From the NCBI GenBank assembly GCA_002384765.1, contig DGBM01000237.1, positions 1 to 15,719 on the forward strand: a stretch of 15,719 nucleotides of DNA, read 5' to 3'. Both the position numbers and the translations under genes were made by a program. Shown in pieces: positions 14,682 to 15,719 of the stretch. This stretch comes from Demequinaceae bacterium UBA4004. Its GTDB lineage: Bacteria > Actinomycetota > Actinomycetes > Actinomycetales > Demequinaceae. Below the pieces are notes generated by a model. It was not told where the DNA came from. It saw only the letters and a program-made list of their open reading frames with translations, and did no database searches. How positions within the stretch are numbered: position 1 is the stretch's first letter; each line of letters opens with the position of its first letter.

Positions 14682-15590
14682 TCAGAACATCACCGTCGCG
14701 AAGGTACCGACGCGCTCAAAACCGGCCGCAGCGTACGCGCCGATGGCCGCCGTGTTGAAGTCATTGACATAGAGCGACACTGCCTCGGCGTGATCCTCGC
14801 GGACGCGCTTCACCAGCTGAACCATTCCCTCGCTCCCATACCCAAGGCCGCGCAGGCTCGGCTGAACCCAGACGCCCTGGATCTGTGCCACGCCACCACC
14901 CACGACGCCCACTTCGGCCTTGAAGACCACGTCTCGCGTGCCATGGACATTCCCATACATGATGTAACTGCAGCCGGCCCGCACCAGGTAAGTGAGCCGG
15001 TCTTCATAGGCCTCGCGTCCATGCTGGAGGGGGTCGTAGCCCACCTCGCCCATGAACATGTGGGCCGCAGCGGGCAACAGGTGCGGGTAGTCATCCATCG
15101 ACGCCTGCCTCAGCGGCTCCACGCCCACGCGAGACGATTCGACGGGTTCGGGGTCGCGGTCCGTCACCATCGAGATCTGATGGGGTCGCAGCTGCCGGGC
15201 CGGGCCCCACCACGGCTCGACTCTTCCCCACAGGTCCAGCGTCAGTTCGGCGTCGCCCACCAGCGCGGCGGGCCTGCTCAGCCGCGCCACGATCGCGGCG
15301 GCGACCTCCGCCCTCGCGTCGTCGGCCTCGTCGCCGTCGGTAGGCAGGACCGCGGTGAGGTTCGCGCCGCACCACAGCACACCTGCCAGGTCTCGCGACC
15401 CGCGACCGCGACGTCGCACCACCCACAGCCCCTTGGGGATGGCTCCGGCCCGCGATGCCGTCTCGAGGTGCATCGCCGGCACCACATTCGCGACGGGGTC
15501 TGTCGCGCATAGTTCACGCGCCTCGGTCACATCGCGCTGCTGCGCGGGCGCCACTGAATACTGGCCCCGGCGCAACAGCGAATCGGTCAT
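14682..15590 (-). CDS. DUF4081/GNAT-family N-acetyltransferase
   Basis: A 302-residue protein with the actinobacterial two-part layout: an N-terminal DUF4081-like domain (about 10-130, with [13 protein letters not shown] near 31-43) and a C-terminal GNAT domain (about 150-302). The acetyl-CoA binding loop is seen in [17 protein letters not shown] (LRGLGYG at 246-252), and [22 protein letters not shown] is the typical GNAT ending. The acceptor substrate is unknown. The ATG overlaps the ispG stop (ATGA), so it is translationally coupled to isoprenoid-pathway gene ispG, its usual neighbour in actinobacteria. Confidence 0.9.
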   Translation of the reverse strand: MTDSLLRRGQYSVAPAQQRDVTEARELCATDPVANVVPAMHLETASRAGAIPKGLWVVRRRGRGSRDLAGVLWCGANLTAVLPTDGDEADDARAEVAAAIVARLSRPAALVGDAELTLDLWGRVEPWWGPARQLRPHQISMVTDRDPEPVESSRVGVEPLRQASMDDYPHLLPAAAHMFMGEVGYDPLQHGREAYEDRLTYLVRAGCSYIMYGNVHGTRDVVFKAEVGVVGGGVAQIQGVWVQPSLRGLGYGSEGMVQLVKRVREDHAEAVSLYVNDFNTAAIGAYAAAGFERVGTFATVMF

Positions 15591-15719
15591 CCCGCGGTAA
15601 CGACCTGCGGGGAACCACCCTCTACCGGTTCCATCGTTGCGGCTAACTTCATGGCCTCTTCGATCAGGGTTTCGACGATCGCGGATTCGGGGACCGTCTT
15701 GATCACCTCGCCCTTGACG
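15587..15719 (-). CDS. ispG: 4-hydroxy-3-methylbut-2-en-1-yl diphosphate synthase, C-terminal end
   Basis: Only the last 43 codons are present. The read-through [20 protein letters not shown] and the following [11 protein letters not shown] match the C-terminus of actinobacterial IspG (GcpE), the iron-sulfur enzyme making HMBPP in the non-mevalonate isoprenoid pathway. The stop TGA overlaps the acetyltransferase ATG. The identification rests on a short tail but is supported by the conserved ispG-acetyltransferase order. Confidence 0.88.
   Translation of the reverse strand, partial: VKGEVIKTVPESAIVETLIEEAMKLAATMEPVEGGSPQVVTAG

Overview
The window is high-GC actinobacterial chromosome. Gene content and order suggest Micrococcales (a Demequina/Cellulomonas-like organism), but no marker allows a firm genus call. 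Both flanks are conserved housekeeping DNA read leftwards (minus strand). The right flank carries ispG (C-terminal end only), a DUF4081/GNAT acetyltransferase, a VanY-type D,D-carboxypeptidase lipoprotein, proS and a cytoplasmic glycerophosphodiester phosphodiesterase. The left flank carries rimP, nusA, rnpM (ylxR) and the N-terminal 429 codons of infB. A DUF4439 ferritin-like lipoprotein gene diverges from rimP.

In many actinobacteria proS lies close to the DUF4439-rimP-nusA-infB group. Here about 6.8 kb of accessory DNA (roughly 4490-11260) separates them. Its left edge abuts a 23-codon remnant of the 3' end of a gene whose stop codon overlaps the DUF4439 stop, which suggests that an older neighbour was cut off.

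The accessory block has two parts. The first (4726-8775) is a translationally coupled minus-strand operon: a lipoprotein with four cysteines in its mature part, a membrane-anchored MacA/HlyD-like adaptor with an embedded peptidoglycan-binding domain, an ABC ATPase, and a MacB/FtsX-type permease. Divergent from it is a 109-residue Sec-exported protein whose predicted mature form (about 75 residues) has one cysteine near each end. This looks like an envelope exporter with a possible small secreted substrate or bacteriocin-like partner, and it is the best candidate for an undescribed system.

The second part (about 8800-11160) is mobile-element debris. An IS481-family transposase gene is broken by two indels and truncated. 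An IS3-family element (about 9723-10994, recognisable imperfect terminal inverted repeats, orfA intact, orfB frameshifted) sits at its truncation point. Beyond it are four degenerate copies of a GGAGAACTCC dyad at 41-58 bp spacing.

The most notable point in the housekeeping genes is in infB: the G1 motif of the IF-2 GTPase reads GHVGHGKT instead of the near-universal GHVDHGKT. No tRNA, rRNA or CRISPR array was seen.
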